Below, in pieces: positions 13,125 through 22,949 of a stretch of DNA of 64,000 nt; within the stretch, counting starts at the first letter, position 1; each line of letters begins with the position of its first letter. A model generated the notes under the pieces. It was not told where the DNA came from. It ran no database searches and saw only the letters and a list, made by a program, of their open reading frames with translations. The translations under genes and the position numbers were made by a program. Origin of the DNA: Stratiolaelaps scimitus (taxonomy: Eukaryota; Arthropoda; Arachnida; Mesostigmata; Laelapidae); contig JABWDB010000011.1 in the NCBI GenBank assembly GCA_019614645.1, positions 7,079,501-7,143,500 of the forward strand, written 5' to 3'.

Positions 13125-13609
13125 TTAATGAGGTAGAACAAAGATTTTTTGGTATGAGTTAGAGGTGCTCTCCAGCTTTATTGACACACCGACTCCACCG
13201 CGCTCTGGGAGTTTTGAGATAGCCAAATATTTACCATTTGCATTTCCATATATAATTTGGTTATCTATTGCTTTTGTGAGTAAGTCGACGGTTGCATATG
13301 GAACCCCACCTATTGCCCTCTTTAATGCATGGAAACAAATCTTCAAGTCTTCAAATTAAATGTCGAACACTCCACACGCATTTTCATCTGCTCAGCAGTC
13401 AGTATACGGGGAACCCATTTTGCATTGATTTTCTTCAGTATATTGGTGATAATACTACGACACGTTGACTGAGGAATCCCAGTGTCAGCCGACAAAGACC
13501 TCATGGACCAAGCTCTGGTTTGCTCAAAAGCTGCCTTGATTCTGTCAATCCGTTCGTCCCTTGTCGCACCTGATTTCTGGTCCCCACCTCGCTGGTCATC
13601 GGTGTCCAT
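13125..13609 (-). pseudogene. Internally deleted mariner/Tc1-like transposase relic
   Basis: The open frame at 13,609-13,343 codes for 88 residues resembling the DNA-binding region of mariner-type transposases. It has an acidic start, then a helix-turn-helix-like SLSADTGIPQSTCRSII, then KINAKWVPRILTAEQMKMRVE, the usual linker before the catalytic domain. The frame then stops. The next frame (13,346-13,125) begins at FHALKRAIGGVPYATVDLL, which resembles the C-terminal end of such transposases. The whole DDD/DDE catalytic core is missing, so this is a non-autonomous relic. No terminal inverted repeats or TA duplication could be fixed by eye. Confidence 0.55.
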
Positions 13610-13866
13610 ATCTCCACTGTTCTAACGAATGTTTAGGTTAATTTTGTCGAATATGCAAAGGGTTACAAGGAGCCGACATAGAGAAAAAGGAGCGGAGGCG
13701 AACAGAGACTCGCAGCGAATTTTCCAATATAATGGACCACAACAGTGTCAACAACATGGAGTGGACCGTTTAATACTCGGTGGTCCGGGCACATCCGTTG
13801 GCACAGCGCCGTTTAATATCTAAAAAAATAGTCGGACGCCGGAAAAACAATAATAACATCTGGTCT

Positions 13867-13867
13867 C

Positions 13868-13904
<37 letters not shown>

Positions 13905-13957
13905 CACGTACACACACATACATATATATCTATATATATATATATATATATGTATAT
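13867..13957. repeat. Compound (TA)/(CA) microsatellite
   Basis: About 90 bases of TA with a CA-rich interruption (ACACACATACA) in the middle. Confidence 0.95.
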
Positions 13958-14200
13958 CGATTTTCTCTAGCTTGCATCTCTCGACCAAACGAGTTGCATC
14001 GTAGCAATCAGACGCAGCAGAATTTGACAGCTTTGACAAATATCGTGTTCGTTTATTGTCACTAGAAATGAACAGATAAATTCGATCATATTCACTGAGT
14101 GTGACGCCAGTTATCCGAAGGTCGTGGGGAGGGGAGGGGTCCGTCGAACCGATCTTCGCGTCAAATTTTCATCAACGAGACGGCAGAAATCAATCACAGC

Positions 14201-14202
<2 letters not shown>

Positions 14203-14234
<32 letters not shown>
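14203..14234. repeat. (TA)n microsatellite
   Basis: A pure TA run of about 32 bases. Confidence 0.95.
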
Positions 14235-14236
<2 letters not shown>

Positions 14237-15363
14237 CGAACCAGATAGTCATATAGCTATTGAATGATGCGATATCGTGTGTATGTGTTTATGTACATCA
14301 ATATACAATATATTTTCAGCGAATCGACTCGTGGCAGGAGCCGCCGACGTGAACAGACCTCTTTTGAGCGTACGCAAATTCAGTGTTGAGCCGACACTGA
14401 AAAATCTCTGATTTCCACCCTTCCTCCCACAGATGCGCAGCATCGTCCATACTACAACGTCAACAGATCCCGTGGAACGTCAATCACACGTGTGTGCTCA
14501 CGTCACAAATGCAACAGTTGCAACAATTTTCCTGCAAAGCCAAGCCAAGTCGCTGATAAATGAATGAATAACAGCTAGCAAATGGAGACTTACACGAACG
14601 GGTCACGCTCGGAGTCCGCATGCCGGTGTCCGTTGCCGTGTTCGACAACAGCTAATGATAATGAGTCATCTTATTGATTAATTCGCTCATTGTCGCCGAT
14701 TCATTTCAGGCTTCGAATAGCGGCTCGCGATTCAACGTCGATTGAGCAGTAAACGTATATGACAACATATCGCAACACTGTGAGTTGCGAAACGGGGGTT
14801 GTCTAGCACAAACACTGGTAAGACGCCGCCGAGTGAGATGGTGTCAGCTGGGCCCGGCTCCGGATGACAGGTCCATTTGACCGTGTGGGTAGGTATACCA
14901 GCTGATTTGCCAAATGACAAACAGTGATCAAACTCACGGTATACTCTCAATGTCGTCGCCGATTGGACAAACAATCACACCACGATCAACCGCTAGAAAG
15001 ATGGCTATTGTGGATGTGTGCATCGATGCGGTTGGAAATTTTTTTTTTCCGCCGAAATTCGACGCCTACATACGCAAGTCAACAGCCAATTACCAACACA
15101 ACGCGCATTTTTTCGGGGGAAATCTCACCAGATACTGTGCACCCATATGATTTGCGCACGTCATGCGTTGGCAAGCACGTGACAACGTGATAGAACGTAC
15201 ACGTTGAAGAGAAGTGGCGGAAAAATGATCGCGTTACCCAATGGTCGGGCATCGAACGAAGTAAGTCTAATTAAAATGAGAATTTCATTGCGAAATTGCT
15301 TCTCTCGCTTTGACAAAGACCAAGAACGGGAGAGAAAGAGAGAGATAGAGAGAGAGAATAATT

Positions 15364-15515
15364 AAAGGTAAAGGTAAAGGTTTATTGGTTTATTGAAGGA
15401 GCTGCAATTTTACAATGCTTAAGCTCTCTTATATGTCACCACGCGGCGGGGCTCGAACCTGCGGCCTCTGGCTTCCGACAGCCAGAGACTTAGCCGTTCA
15501 AGCCACTGCGCTAAC
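15364..15515 (-). repeat. SINE I, near full-length copy
   Basis: Read on the minus strand, this starts with GTTAGCGCAGTGGCTTGAAC (A-box TAGCGCAGTGG). It continues through a tRNA-like body to a perfect B-box GGTTCGAGCCCC, a short tRNA-unrelated body ending AATTGCAGCTCCTTCAAT, and a tail of repeated TTTACC units. Partial copies with the same body and tail occur near 25,150, 25,723, 29,471, 29,905, 30,075, 56,640 and 60,370. A tRNA-related head, unrelated body and simple tail is the classical SINE structure. Confidence 0.85.
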
Positions 15516-15519
15516 ATAC

Positions 15520-17300
15520 ATAATTAATTAGTAGTCAGACTATTGATTAAGAGTTCGTTCACAGGCCGTGATAGAAAGAAGCTCCCCTTCCTTAGACTCC
15601 AGCTAATTCCGAGGATGGTCTGGTAGATCTTGCCCAGATCATCTGGCTGCTGATAGACAGTCACCAGCATCGAATATAGTATAGGTATTATAGATATCCA
15701 CACGCGTTGTTCAACACATTCGAGTCACGGTCAAGGCGACGGAGAGACAGACAAACAGTAGGGCAGATCTCGGTCGTCAGGACCGTCTACCCGAGACAGG
15801 GTCGTCTCACCACGATGACGGTGATGACGACAACGCCCACATCGCTATTGCTGTACACATCCATCGGGATCACGCCGTACGCCACGATTCATCCAGCAGC
15901 GAACGTCCCTCATGCCCACCTCTCGAAGTGCCCTTCGCGAAGTCACCACCTACCTCACCACGCCCGTACTTCGGGGAATAGCACGCGCCGGCGAAAACAC
16001 GACCCACACAGACACACGGGATGTGACGGTCACTGTCGCTGCTGCACGCCTCATTGCGTTCGACGTCGACGAGACGACACGGAAGTCTGGAACTCACGCG
16101 CGTGGAGACGCTCTCGTATCGGCCTTCACGAAGCGGAGCGACACGAGTCGACCACCGCGTTTTCTCTCGAAGGATCTCGCCGTGTTGGCTCACTTTTACA
16201 ACAGGAGTAGACATAGCAGCAGTGGCCGCGGCGGCGGCGGCAGCAGCAACGGTGGCGGCAACAGTCATCTAGCTGGCTATCTTTATCTTTGGTTTTCCTG
16301 ATGGTATCGTAGCTGAGTCTGAAGAGGTGCTCACACTATGAGGCAAGCCATGGGCAAACGCTAGACGCTCGCTCGGATCGACGCCCCCTCAGAGTTGATC
16401 GGGGTCCTCTGTCTTGGCCGTTTGCTCGACAAGAACAATTTTTCGAGCCGAAAGCGCGTAGTTCTCGTACAGTTCTCGTACCGCGAGTCCTGGACTCTTG
16501 GAGATCTCAATCTGTTGTCATGTACACGTTCATACCTCGGAAATGTTTCCTCGTTGAAGACACGGTTGATAAAAATAGTAAAATAATTGGAGGGGAGGGA
16601 TAGGGCGCAGGAGACTTCTCTTCGTTTCTTGCTTCAAGCAATAACTTCGCCAGTCAAAGCGCCACTGAACGAGTCGTGGTCGTTCGTGCTACAGCCAGCC
16701 TTCAGCACTCATTAATTTGAATATGTCTAATTACATTAAGATGTCCCCAAGTAGCACACGCCTTATGCTAGGAAATAAGTCACATGAGAAAATTACCCAT
16801 CTGCCCACACACATGATATCATTAATAAACGAGCTATAATTCCGGACCCTCCAGAACATCACGGCGCCACACACATTATCAGCCGACAACAAGACGCCAC
16901 CCTTCAATATGCCTATTTGCAAGGGTATGTATCATATTTTCGATGATGAAATGATAGACGCGTGGCCAGACAGGGTGTCATCTATTTTTGGTAGAATTTT
17001 TGGTAGAAGTTGGCCAGCCTGCGAGTCACATTCGTCAACTACAGTTTCTTTGCTCGCGTTGACCTCGGAAACACCTTGCGCCTGCTCGGCTGCACAAACA
17101 ACAGATCGATAGCAGATCAATAGACATACTCCTTATATATATACTTTTGACGACGATAGGGGAAAATAAATTCGTATATATTTTAATGTTACGATCGTAT
17201 GGAAACGGTGCTAGCTCGTCACTCTTCGTTATTTACCCGAAGCATTTTTCGAGCCAACTCTCTCCCGCTCAACTGCAGATCCCCATGCTATGTGACCGGC
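15520..17300. other. Non-coding stretch
   Basis: Open frames overlap antisense at 15,707-16,301, but none resembles a known family and the GC-rich frames arise from low-complexity sequence. I see nothing I can support as a gene. Confidence 0.5.
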
Positions 17301-17304
17301 CTGA

Positions 17305-17490
17305 GCACTTAAAGCAGCCGTCTTACGAAGCTATGCTGAAAGCAGTACCGTGGACGTTAAATGTTGGCTGAGAGTCAGCCTGTTTTTCGAGCTGACCCTC
17401 AGCTGTTCCGCTTATCTGACAGGCCTCAGCTCTTAACCTTTGAGGTATTACTATGAGAGGACCTGTCGGGGCCACCTTTGCTTATTCTCT
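17305..17490 (-). repeat. SINE II-like repeat next to the retrotransposon 3' end
   Basis: On the minus strand this reads GAATAAGCAAAGGTGGCCC, then a GAGCTGAGGCCTGTCAGAT block, then a GGCTGACTCTCAGCC hairpin and GTCCACGGTACTGCTTTC. The same order of blocks is found at about 56,335-56,465 (minus) and 62,450-62,560 (plus). Parts occur at 54,695-54,800 (minus) and 23,590-23,650 (plus). The copy at 54.7 kb has a B-box GGTTCAGATCC about 34 bases after a TGGC A-box-like start, suggesting a tRNA-derived SINE. Alternatively this is the 3' UTR of the adjoining LINE. Confidence 0.55.
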
Positions 17491-17537
17491 GCCTTACTAT
17501 GTTACTGTTTATTCAAACATACAGTAGGGCGGGATTT

Positions 17538-20500
17538 CTAGGGATTATGGGGGGGGGGGGGTGAGGACGACAATGTTCCGAGGAAGGCGATGGCATTGCC
17601 TCTCTGCACGGCGAGGGACAGCCGCTGCAGGAGGAAAGAGCCAGCCCGCTTGTCCCCGGTGGCGCGGATCAGCCTATGGTAGACCCCCTCGAGGAAGTTC
17701 GCAGTGAGAGGGCTGTGCCCGCCCAAGGTCTCAAAGGCAAGGGGGGAAAACAGGTGGGTTGCTTGGAGAGCGGCGTACTTCCTTAGCTTTGCCCGTTCCG
17801 CACGCGCTACTGCGTAACCGGGGATGGTTGCACAGTGGTTGACATAAGAGGGTGCTAGAGTGTCAACCACAGTGCCGTCCCAAACCAGGTGCTGCCCTCG
17901 ATGGAAGGGGACAAGGGTGAGGCCGTCAGGGCGGCGGCCGTCAGAGGTGTCGAGGCCCTGTGGCTCCCTTGTGCAAGGAATACCGGCGGAGTGGAGGGCC
18001 CTCACGAGCGTGTCATTAAGCATCGTGTGTCGCGGATGGCGACCGGCGCTGCGTTCGCACGAAAGACCGTGATGGCCATTCGTTGCGACGGGGTCCCCGC
18101 AACGCTCGCAGCTGTGGGCCGCAACTACAGGGGCCCCGAGGCGAAGGCCCACACAGAAGCGGAGGGAGCGATCGTCTAGAGCAGTACCAAGGGACGAGGA
18201 GGGCAGCGCGTGGAGCCACGCCCCCGCACCAGGCCTGTCGACAGCCCGGAGGCGAGCTTGGTCAGCAGCGTGTGGCGCAGAGGCCAGGAGGGAGTCCCGC
18301 AGCTCCTGGTGCAGGGCATCGGACCATGCCCGCTGCTTGCTCTGTTTGTCCGGAGGGACCCGAGCGCGGGCGCCCGTCTGGTCAAGGGCAGCTTCCTGGG
18401 AGGCGGAGAAGTGGGCGAGCGCCTCGGGGGGGAGGACTGTAGCGACCATGTCGGCAACCGCCGTGAGCGACGCGGCGTAGCAAACGTCGGCCAAGCGGCG
18501 AACACTGAGAATGCCGAGGCCCCCGAAGCGGACTGGAAGGGTAGCCTGCGACGCCGCCTCCGGAGGGAGCTGGAGGTTCAGGATCGTCGTCAGCGCGTCC
18601 AACACCAAGTCGTCATAATCGTGAAGGGCTGAAGCCTCAGTGCCGGCCGGGCATGTCCTAAGCAAGTGCTGCATGCGTGCCGCCGAGAAACAGGACCGAA
18701 GGAGGAACAGCCCCTGGTGAGCCGATAACAGGGGCAGTCGGTCGAGCATCACGGCCGTCCTCTCGAGGCAACGGTCCAATAGCGGCCGGATGGCCTCGTC
18801 CGTGAGAGGGGAGCCGACGAGCTCGAGGGACAACCTCTGAGTGAGACGGCATCCTGGGAGCGACCGCTGGAGGTCGGGCAGCGCGTCCAAAGAGAAGATC
18901 TCGCACTTAGTGGGGTTGAGGGCGAGGCCGCTGCGCCCCTCGTAGTCGAGTACTCGCTGAACGTCGGAGACGACGGTCGCCGGATCACCTGCCAACGTTC
19001 CGTCGTCCATGTACCACAGCCGCAGACGCGACTGGAGGGACACAGCGAGGGGCCGGAGGGCCAGGCAGAAGAGGGCTGGGCCCAGCGGGTCCCCCTGCTG
19101 GACCCCGCACTCTGAGCTGATGACGGCGTTGTCCATGATCAGATGGGAGGGACCACGATAGGCCAGGTCGACCAGAGGGAAGAGCCCAGGGACGTGCTCA
19201 GCAACCTCCCGCAGAACGAGATCTCGACGGACCGTGTTGAAGGCATTGCGAAAATCAAGCTTGACCAGGGCCGCGTCCGGATGAGCGTGGATGAAGGCGC
19301 GAGCCGCGTGAGCAGCGATCTCCGTCCCAGACGCCTGGCCGCAACCCAACTGGGTTGGGCCGAGCAGGGTCACGACCGTGTCCCTCTCGTTGACCCAGGC
19401 TATCTTAGCAGCCAGGCGACGAATCGTGCTGGAGCAGGCGATGGGCCGTATCGACCCGTCCTTTTTCTTGAGGGCGATGAGGCGCGCGCCGAAGAGTATA
19501 GGCCGTAGCGCCGGTGGAACCGTGCCGGCCCGCATGCAGTCGACCACCTTAGCGAGGGCCTTGGCGAGGGTAGTGGCGACGGCTCCGAGTGCCGGAGAGA
19601 GCAGGTCCCTGAGATGACGCGGCCGAAGGCCATCGGGGCCGGCTGACGAGCTCGGGGGGAAAGAGGAAACGGCCGCAAAAACCTCATCGGTTGACGTTGG
19701 GGCAATGTCGACCTGCGGGGGACGGACGGGGAAGGCGTAATCAGGAGGGGCGGGGGGGTGCTTCGCCCTGAGGGCGTGGAGAGCCTCAGCCGAGTCCGTG
19801 GCCGAGTCGGTAGAGCACAGGGCCCGGGCGGCACCAGAGATGTCACCCTCGGAGAGTTTTTGGGTGGCTATACGCGCAGCCATCTGGCCCGTATCCGTGG
19901 GCGGAGGACGAGGGCCGCGGGGGAGTTGACGACGCAAGCGGTACTCCAAGCGCGCCCCAGCACGGAAGGCCGCTAGGTTTCCCCGAATCACGGCTGGGAG
20001 GGAGCGGGAGGTGTCGCCTTTGTCCGGCATCTGCAAGACCACTCGGGCGAAAGCCAGGAGCGCTTCCCAGGAGGAGGCGTCGTTATTGGAATGAACGTCC
20101 CGGAGCACGTCTGTGAGGGCCACGGCGACTAGGGAACGCGTAGCCTTCGGGACAATACTGAAGACTCGGGCCTCACGCATGGCCGCCTGTAGTCGTAGCT
20201 CGAGCGGTTGGGGCGCTGGACTCGGCTGAGGCACCGAACGGACCTCCGGGTGCCGCACCGTTATGTGCCTGTTGAGACCGCGCCGGGTGAATCTGCCCTC
20301 GCAATGCGGGCACGGTACACGCGGGGGGCCTGTGGCGTCTCGGGCTGAAGCGGCACGACGGGCTGCGGTGGCGTCTCGGGCTGCGGTGGCGTCTCGGGCT
20401 GCGGTGGCGTCTCGGGCTGCGGTGGCGTCTCGGGCTGCGGTGGCGTCTCGGGCTGCGGTGGCGTCTCGGGCTGCGGTGGCGTCTCGAGCTGGGGTGGCGT

Positions 20501-20567
20501 CTCGAGCTGGGGTGGCGTCTCGAGCTGGGGTGGCGTCGCGAGCTGGGGCGATGGGACCTGGGTTCAT
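17538..20567 (-). CDS. LINE ORF2: reverse transcriptase / restriction-like endonuclease (1009 aa)
   Basis: This frame codes for the target-primed reverse transcription enzyme. Residues 9-80 are about twelve tandem copies of a six-residue ARDATP/ARDATA unit. A C2H2 finger follows at C86-x2-C89-x11-H101-x4-H106, as in R2-type elements. Reverse transcriptase motifs are clear: LDFRNAFN (437-444, catalytic Asp), QQGDPLGPALF (490-500) and YMDD (519-522). A CCHC-like finger (C820, C823, H832, C837) precedes the endonuclease RRPDG (878-882) and WDGTVVDT (896-903), the PD...D core of restriction-like endonucleases. The start codon overlaps the ORF1 stop as ATGA. All catalytic residues are present and no stop interrupts the frame. 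R2/NeSL-type affinity is likely; the exact clade is not determined. Confidence 0.92.
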   Translation of the reverse strand: MNPGPIAPARDATPARDATPARDATPARDATAARDATAARDATAARDATAARDATAARDATAARDATAARRAASARDATGPPRVPCPHCEGRFTRRGLNRHITVRHPEVRSVPQPSPAPQPLELRLQAAMREARVFSIVPKATRSLVAVALTDVLRDVHSNNDASSWEALLAFARVVLQMPDKGDTSRSLPAVIRGNLAAFRAGARLEYRLRRQLPRGPRPPPTDTGQMAARIATQKLSEGDISGAARALCSTDSATDSAEALHALRAKHPPAPPDYAFPVRPPQVDIAPTSTDEVFAAVSSFPPSSSAGPDGLRPRHLRDLLSPALGAVATTLAKALAKVVDCMRAGTVPPALRPILFGARLIALKKKDGSIRPIACSSTIRRLAAKIAWVNERDTVVTLLGPTQLGCGQASGTEIAAHAARAFIHAHPDAALVKLDFRNAFNTVRRDLVLREVAEHVPGLFPLVDLAYRGPSHLIMDNAVISSECGVQQGDPLGPALFCLALRPLAVSLQSRLRLWYMDDGTLAGDPATVVSDVQRVLDYEGRSGLALNPTKCEIFSLDALPDLQRSLPGCRLTQRLSLELVGSPLTDEAIRPLLDRCLERTAVMLDRLPLLSAHQGLFLLRSCFSAARMQHLLRTCPAGTEASALHDYDDLVLDALTTILNLQLPPEAASQATLPVRFGGLGILSVRRLADVCYAASLTAVADMVATVLPPEALAHFSASQEAALDQTGARARVPPDKQSKQRAWSDALHQELRDSLLASAPHAADQARLRAVDRPGAGAWLHALPSSSLGTALDDRSLRFCVGLRLGAPVVAAHSCERCGDPVATNGHHGLSCERSAGRHPRHTMLNDTLVRALHSAGIPCTREPQGLDTSDGRRPDGLTLVPFHRGQHLVWDGTVVDTLAPSYVNHCATIPGYAVARAERAKLRKYAALQATHLFSPLAFETLGGHSPLTANFLEGVYHRLIRATGDKRAGSFLLQRLSLAVQRGNAIAFLGTLSSSPPPPHNP
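20351..20545 (-). repeat. 18-bp tandem repeat inside LINE ORF2
   Basis: About ten near-identical 18-base units (plus strand GCTGCGGTGGCGTCTCGG and close variants) code for the ARDATP/ARDATA array at the ORF2 N-terminus. The unit length is a multiple of three, so expansion and contraction keep the frame. Confidence 0.9.
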
Positions 20568-21907
20568 GAAGAACGGGGGGGATTGAGAGCGGCTAGGAGG
20601 GGGGCGAGCTGACGCTGAAGCTGGAGGAGAGGGGCCAAGACCTCAGCGAGGGACCTCAAGGCTGCGACGATGCCTGGCACCGCTGGCGCGGCCGTGGGGC
20701 GCCGAGGCTCCGCGCGGGCAGGTCGACCAGGGGCGGCTCGACGGGGGGCAGGTCGACGGGGGGCAAGCCGGCAAGGGGCGGGCCGACAAGGGGCAGGCCG
20801 ACGAGGAGCAGGCCGACGAGGGGCGGGGCGGCGCGACGGGGCGGGGATCGCCCTCGGGTTCGGCAGCAGGACCATGGGGACCTGAGCACCGTCGGAGGGG
20901 ACCACAATACCCCGAGCCGCCGCAGCGTACGAGCGGGCTGGCGCCTGGGTCGACACCGGGGCCTCGATGAGCATAATGGACGCTAGGGGTGAGGTGTCCT
21001 TCACCTGTTCGAGGACCCTGGCCTCAGTCACGAGCCGCTGACGCTCGCGGAGGTAGGCCGCCCGAGGGCACGACGCCGAGCCCGAGCGATGGGCACCCTT
21101 GCAGTTGACGCAGCGGGCAGGACGGGCGCAGGAGGCGGCGAGGTGGCCGGCTTCACCGCAGTTGCTGCAGGCCCTAGGCAGTGAGCACCGTGCCGCGATG
21201 TGGCCCGACCGGCAGCAGTTGAAGCAGAGTGGTGGCCGGTCAGGCTCCAGGACGACCGGATGGGACCTGTAGCCGAGGAACACCGAGGCAGGAGGCGGCC
21301 CGCTGAAGGTGAGCAGGACGGGCCGAGGCGAGCGACGAGCCGGGCCGGGCGCGGCGGGTAGGCGGCGGGCGGAAGTGACGCCGAGGGGTGAGAGTTCAGC
21401 CAGGATCTCGGCGTCGGTAAAAGCCGCGCAGACGTTCGTGATGCGGGCCGTGGTGCTTGAGAGGGCCGAGCAATGAGCGGTCACAGGGACGCCTCCGAGG
21501 GTCGTTAGCGTCAACGCCTTGCGGGCGAGCTCAAGGGTCGGCGCCCAAATGATGAGCCCGTCGGCGCCACCAGCCGGGGTGCAGCCCGGGAGAGCCTCAT
21601 GCGCGCTCTTAAAAAGGGCGAGCATCTGGCCCTGCTCGAAGGCGGGGGAAGGCCCGCCGGCCCCGACCGCCTTGCCACGGACGGTCACCTTGAATAGTCC
21701 GTGGGACCTTGCGTTGAGGCCTGCCCGGAGGGCTTCCAGTGCGCGAGCCTCACGGCCCGCGCGACGCTTGGCGTCCTTCGTCCGCTGCTCCGTGAACGGT
21801 GCAGCGTTCTCCCTCGCGTCGTCATTCCCAACGACAGCGACCTCGTCGGCCGCTCCAGACCTCGCCCTCTTCAAGGGCGGCACCCTCGTCACGTCGTCCG
21901 GAGGCAT
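20564..21907 (-). CDS. LINE ORF1: gag-like nucleic-acid-binding protein (447 aa)
   Basis: I chose the Met at 21,907 (MPPDDVTRVPPLKRARSG). The frame is open to 22,099, but the upstream part includes tRNA-like flanking sequence. Order of features in the 447-residue protein: a basic N-terminus (KRARSG), a predicted RRM-like gag core (about 90-220), then three zinc knuckles of C-x2-C-x4-H-x4-C type at about 228-241, 247-260 and 266-280 (the last with altered spacing). A low-complexity Pro/Arg segment of RRPAP units (about 356-400) follows, and a Leu-rich C-terminus. The protein should bind element RNA in the RNP. This gag type is typical of I/Jockey/R1-like LINEs, which makes its pairing with a restriction-like-endonuclease ORF2 noteworthy. 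Confidence 0.85.
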   Translation of the reverse strand: MPPDDVTRVPPLKRARSGAADEVAVVGNDDARENAAPFTEQRTKDAKRRAGREARALEALRAGLNARSHGLFKVTVRGKAVGAGGPSPAFEQGQMLALFKSAHEALPGCTPAGGADGLIIWAPTLELARKALTLTTLGGVPVTAHCSALSSTTARITNVCAAFTDAEILAELSPLGVTSARRLPAAPGPARRSPRPVLLTFSGPPPASVFLGYRSHPVVLEPDRPPLCFNCCRSGHIAARCSLPRACSNCGEAGHLAASCARPARCVNCKGAHRSGSASCPRAAYLRERQRLVTEARVLEQVKDTSPLASIMLIEAPVSTQAPARSYAAAARGIVVPSDGAQVPMVLLPNPRAIPAPSRRPAPRRPAPRRPAPCRPAPCRLAPRRPAPRRAAPGRPARAEPRRPTAAPAVPGIVAALRSLAEVLAPLLQLQRQLAPLLAALNPPRSS

Positions 21908-22061
21908 CACCCCACCACCCAGCACAGAACACGAAAACACGCTAACACGGAAACACTCAAACACGGAAACACTTTCAGAGAGCTGGCTGGCAGCAGCTTC
22001 GTCGTTCGCAACCAACGACCTGATAGGAAACTTTAGATAAAGAAAGATGATAAAGAACTCC

Positions 22062-22195
22062 AAAGATTCTCCGCGTCTGACAGGATTTGAACCCAACACA
22101 CAGCAGTCAGCCTGAAAGCCTTAAACTTCGGGCCTCAGCACTTGACCTCATGAGCACGTATAATTATTGTTATGAGGACGTACGCTTATTATTCC
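22062..22195 (-). repeat. tRNA-like / SINE II-related sequence at the LINE 5' end
   Basis: Reading minus, the block AGGTCAAGTGCTGAGGCC matches the SINE II block AGGTTAAGAGCTGAGGCC at 15 of 18 positions. It is followed by TTTAAGGC and a B-box GGTTCAAATCC. The whole resembles a degenerate tRNA with a long variable arm (Leu/Ser type). It may be the insertion target of the LINE or part of its 5' promoter region. Confidence 0.45.
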
Positions 22196-22949
22196 CACGT
22201 ACCGAGTCACAGATCAATCACAGATACCCAAAGATGATCGGGAAAATCGAGATTTCCCATCCCAAAGTATACGCACGCCTGTCCCGCCTGTCTAGCCGTC
22301 CAAGACGTTTACCACTACACCTGACCCTCAAGGGGACTTCGCCGCCGATTAAGTAACAATATCGTCATAATTGGCGCGATTGCATTGGTCATCCCTTGTT
22401 TCCAATGGAAAAGCAGATCTCGGACGAGCTCGAACCCTGCGATGCGTCGGCTGTAGCAGCGCAGGCCACTTACTCCCTGGACATGATTGCTGGTTCATAT
22501 GCTGACCATCGAACAGACCCCTCCAAACAGCGACACACGCGCGAGGACGTACGCGTGTGAACGGGAGGCTTGGATGGATACACGGCCTGACTATCTCTGC
22601 TGACGACACTGCTGCTGCCTGCGTTGCTACTGCTGTCGTCAGCTGTGTTCGTTCGTCGAACATCGATTTCAAGCTCATTGCTCGCCGAACATGACGAGCA
22701 TAAGCAAACATCATTTATCTGTGCCCGCGGCCTCTGCAACTGCTGCTGCTGCTGCTGCCGCGCCGTTACTAGGTAAGCCAATGAGAGGACGAGCGTTCTG
22801 GCCCTTCGCTACAGGGGCCATCATGCCTCTGCAGCACAGTGGCAATTGGCGACAGCTGGCCGCGGGCCACATTTGCTGTTCGCATTTCGTTTCTTTAGAT
22901 CGACGTCAAAATAAATCTAATTTATAGGTGGACAGAGCCAGGTAGATCG

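Larger units (their letters stand above)
17495..22060 (-). mobile_element. Two-ORF non-LTR retrotransposon (LINE) with restriction-like endonuclease
   Basis: A minus-strand element of about 4.5 kb carries a gag-like ORF1 with three CCHC knuckles and an ORF2 with C2H2 finger, reverse transcriptase, CCHC-like finger and PD..D endonuclease. Both frames are open throughout, which suggests recent insertion or recent activity. An AATAAA lies shortly after ORF2 on the minus strand (near 17,515). No terminal repeats are seen, as expected for a LINE. Ends are estimated: the 5' end lies just upstream of ORF1 near 22,060 and the 3' end near 17,495. Both flanks carry SINE II-related sequence. Confidence 0.85.

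Noticed and set aside
15707..16301. Overlapping open frames of 130-167 codons on both strands
   Set aside because: Mutually antisense, low-complexity and without family resemblance.
21908..22099. Upstream extension of LINE ORF1
   Set aside because: Part of it translates a tRNA-like flank. The Met at 21,907 is followed by a typical basic ORF1 N-terminus.
22416..22482. Possible tRNA gene on minus (B-box GGTTCGAGCTC)
   Set aside because: Only the B-box and a weak A-box are present and no cloverleaf closes. A degenerate SINE head is more likely.
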